Below, one piece after another: positions 5,278-6,387 of a DNA stretch of 6,387 nt; position 1 is the first letter of the stretch, and the number at the start of each line of letters is the position of its first letter. The notes under the pieces are model-generated. The model had not been told where the DNA came from. It did no database searches and worked only from the letters and a program-made list of their open reading frames with translations. The position numbers and the translations under genes were made by a program. Origin of the DNA: Sulfitobacter sp. (GTDB lineage: Bacteria > Pseudomonadota > Alphaproteobacteria > Rhodobacterales > Rhodobacteraceae); NCBI GenBank assembly GCA_024636395.1, contig JAGXHD010000148.1, positions 1-6,387 on the forward strand, in the 5' to 3' direction.

Positions 5278-6375
5278 CTATTCGCCGACAAGCTCCCCGC
5301 TGTCGATCTGCTCCTGCTCGATGCTTTCGAACAGCGCTTTGAAATTCCCCTCGCCAAAACCATCGTCGCCCTTGCGCTCGATGAACTCGAAGAAAATGGG
5401 ACCAATCACGGTCTTGGAGAAAATTTGCAAGAGGATACGCGTCTCGCCACCGTCCTTGCCATCCACCTCCACCACGCCTTCACCGTCGATCAGGATGCCA
5501 TGCTTTTTCATCCGCTCCACGGGTTCTTCATGGCCCGTCACGCGCGTCTTGCTCAGCTCGTAATAGGTCTCTGGCGGTGCGGGCATGAATTTCAGCCCGT
5601 TGCCCGCAATCGCGTCAGTCGCATCGTAGATGTTGCGCGCGCCCACTGCGATATGCTGAATGCCCTCCCCGTTGTACTTCTTGAGGTACGCGACGATCTG
5701 GCCCGTCTCGCCCCGGTCCTCGTTGAGCGGGATGCGGATGCGCCCGCAGGGTGACGTGAGCGCCCGTGAGAAGAGCCCCGTGAATTTACCCTCGATATCG
5801 AAAAACCTGATCTCGCGGAAATTGAACAGATCGCCGTAGAACTTGAACCACTTGTCCATGTTCCCCTTGAACACATTGTGCGTCAGGTGATCGAGGTAGT
5901 AAAACCCCACGCCCTCTGGCTTCGACTGCGCGATCCAGTCGTACTCCCAGTTATAGGGCGAGGTATCGTAATACTGATCCACCAGGTACAGCAGCGAGCC
6001 GCCAATCCCCATGATCGCGGGCACGTCGAGCACCTTACCGTCGCCCTTGTATTCCTCCGCGCCCTGCGCGACCGCATGGGCCAGCGCTTTTTGCGCGTCC
6101 ACCACCCGCCAGCCCATCGAGGGTGCGCAGGGGCCATGAACATCGACGAACTTTGCGGCAAAGCTGTTGGCATCGTAATTCAGCACATAGGTGATATCGC
6201 CCTGCTGCCACAGCTCGATGCGCTTGGTTTTGTGATTGGCCACATGAGCATAACCCATCTTGGTGAACACCTCGCGCAGCGCGTCCGGATCGGACGAGGC
6301 ATATTCGACAAACTCGAATCCGTCGGTTCCTGCAGGATTCTCGGGCGTGATCTTTGATTTTGGTGCATCGTGCGG
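5278..6375 (-). CDS. hppD: 4-hydroxyphenylpyruvate dioxygenase, first few residues missing
   Basis: This non-haem iron enzyme converts 4-hydroxyphenylpyruvate and O2 to homogentisate and CO2, the second step of tyrosine breakdown, in the cytoplasm. The reading frame is open from the right adapter boundary, first codon CCG at 6375, and gives 365 residues starting PHDAPKSKITPENPAGTDGF; family proteins are about 360-380 long, so only a handful of residues are lost. A GTG at 6270 would drop 35 conserved residues, including FEFVEYA, and should not be taken as the start. The iron-binding facial triad is present (numbered from the first visible residue): His163 in DHLTHNV, His241 in IQHIAVG and Glu330 in FFEFIERKG. 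The signature GFGEGNFKALFESIE follows near the C-terminus. Oddities: an acidic insert near residues 302-311 (VEVDGKDGGE) before RILLQIF, and Cys210 in SPCGRIRIPLNE where Asp is usual. The gene converges with the membrane protein gene and shares a terminator with it. Its promoter is outside the window, and no other tyrosine-pathway gene is visible. Confidence 0.96.
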   Translation of the reverse strand, partial: PHDAPKSKITPENPAGTDGFEFVEYASSDPDALREVFTKMGYAHVANHKTKRIELWQQGDITYVLNYDANSFAAKFVDVHGPCAPSMGWRVVDAQKALAHAVAQGAEEYKGDGKVLDVPAIMGIGGSLLYLVDQYYDTSPYNWEYDWIAQSKPEGVGFYYLDHLTHNVFKGNMDKWFKFYGDLFNFREIRFFDIEGKFTGLFSRALTSPCGRIRIPLNEDRGETGQIVAYLKKYNGEGIQHIAVGARNIYDATDAIAGNGLKFMPAPPETYYELSKTRVTGHEEPVERMKKHGILIDGEGVVEVDGKDGGETRILLQIFSKTVIGPIFFEFIERKGDDGFGEGNFKALFESIEQEQIDSGELVGE

Positions 6376-6387
6376 CTGTCTCTTATA
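6376..6387 (-). other. Partial Tn5/Nextera mosaic-end adapter (artefact)
   Basis: CTGTCTCTTATA is the start of the reverse complement of the 19-base mosaic end found at positions 1-19. It marks the right-hand end of real sequence at 6375 and explains why hppD stops short of its start codon. Confidence 0.95.

Noticed and set aside
5878..6357. 159-codon open frame on the + strand opposite hppD
   Set aside because: Fully antisense to conserved HPPD sequence including an iron ligand; no ribosome site or domain seen.
1..6387. Insertion sequence or transposon suggested by matching inverted ends
   Set aside because: The inverted ends are the synthetic Tn5 mosaic end of a sequencing library, and there is no transposase gene in the window.

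Overview
The window looks like a short metagenome or draft-genome contig from an alphaproteobacterium, most likely a marine Rhodobacterales/Roseobacter-group member (Sulfitobacter-like). This rests on the high GC coding style and on how closely the MetY and HppD sequences resemble Roseobacter-type versions as I recall them; no search was run. Both extreme ends are sequencing adapter, not genome: positions 1-19 are the full Tn5/Nextera mosaic end and 6376-6387 are the first 12 bases of its reverse complement. Real sequence is therefore 20-6375, and the genes at both edges are cut by the library, not by biology.

Layout, left to right: (1) 20-734 (+), the 3' part of a GT-A-type (GT8-like) glycosyltransferase; (2) 735-889, a gap with three GTTCC/GGAAC half-sites able to form two mutually exclusive hairpins; (3) 890-2170 (+), metY, O-acetylhomoserine sulfhydrylase, complete, followed directly by a GC-rich hairpin; (4) 2327-5173 (+), a 948-residue single-pass membrane protein of unassigned function; (5) a perfect hairpin at 5220-5244 with T-rich flanks on both strands, shared by two converging genes; (6) 5278-6375 (-), hppD, 4-hydroxyphenylpyruvate dioxygenase, complete except for a few N-terminal residues.

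The genes do not form an obvious pathway. metY belongs to methionine/cysteine synthesis and hppD to tyrosine breakdown, and each appears to be its own transcription unit. The most interesting item is the 948-residue protein. Its N-terminus reads like the cytoplasmic actin-like domain of GspL/PilM, it has one transmembrane helix near residues 485-509, and its last 65 residues read like the periplasmic homology-region (HR) domain of GspC/PilP, the part that touches a secretin. Two long Ala/Pro-rich linkers join these parts. If the reading is right, one polypeptide combines the two ends of a secretion/pilus inner-membrane platform, with no other gsp or pil gene in the window. The domain calls come from reading sequence patterns by eye and are inference.
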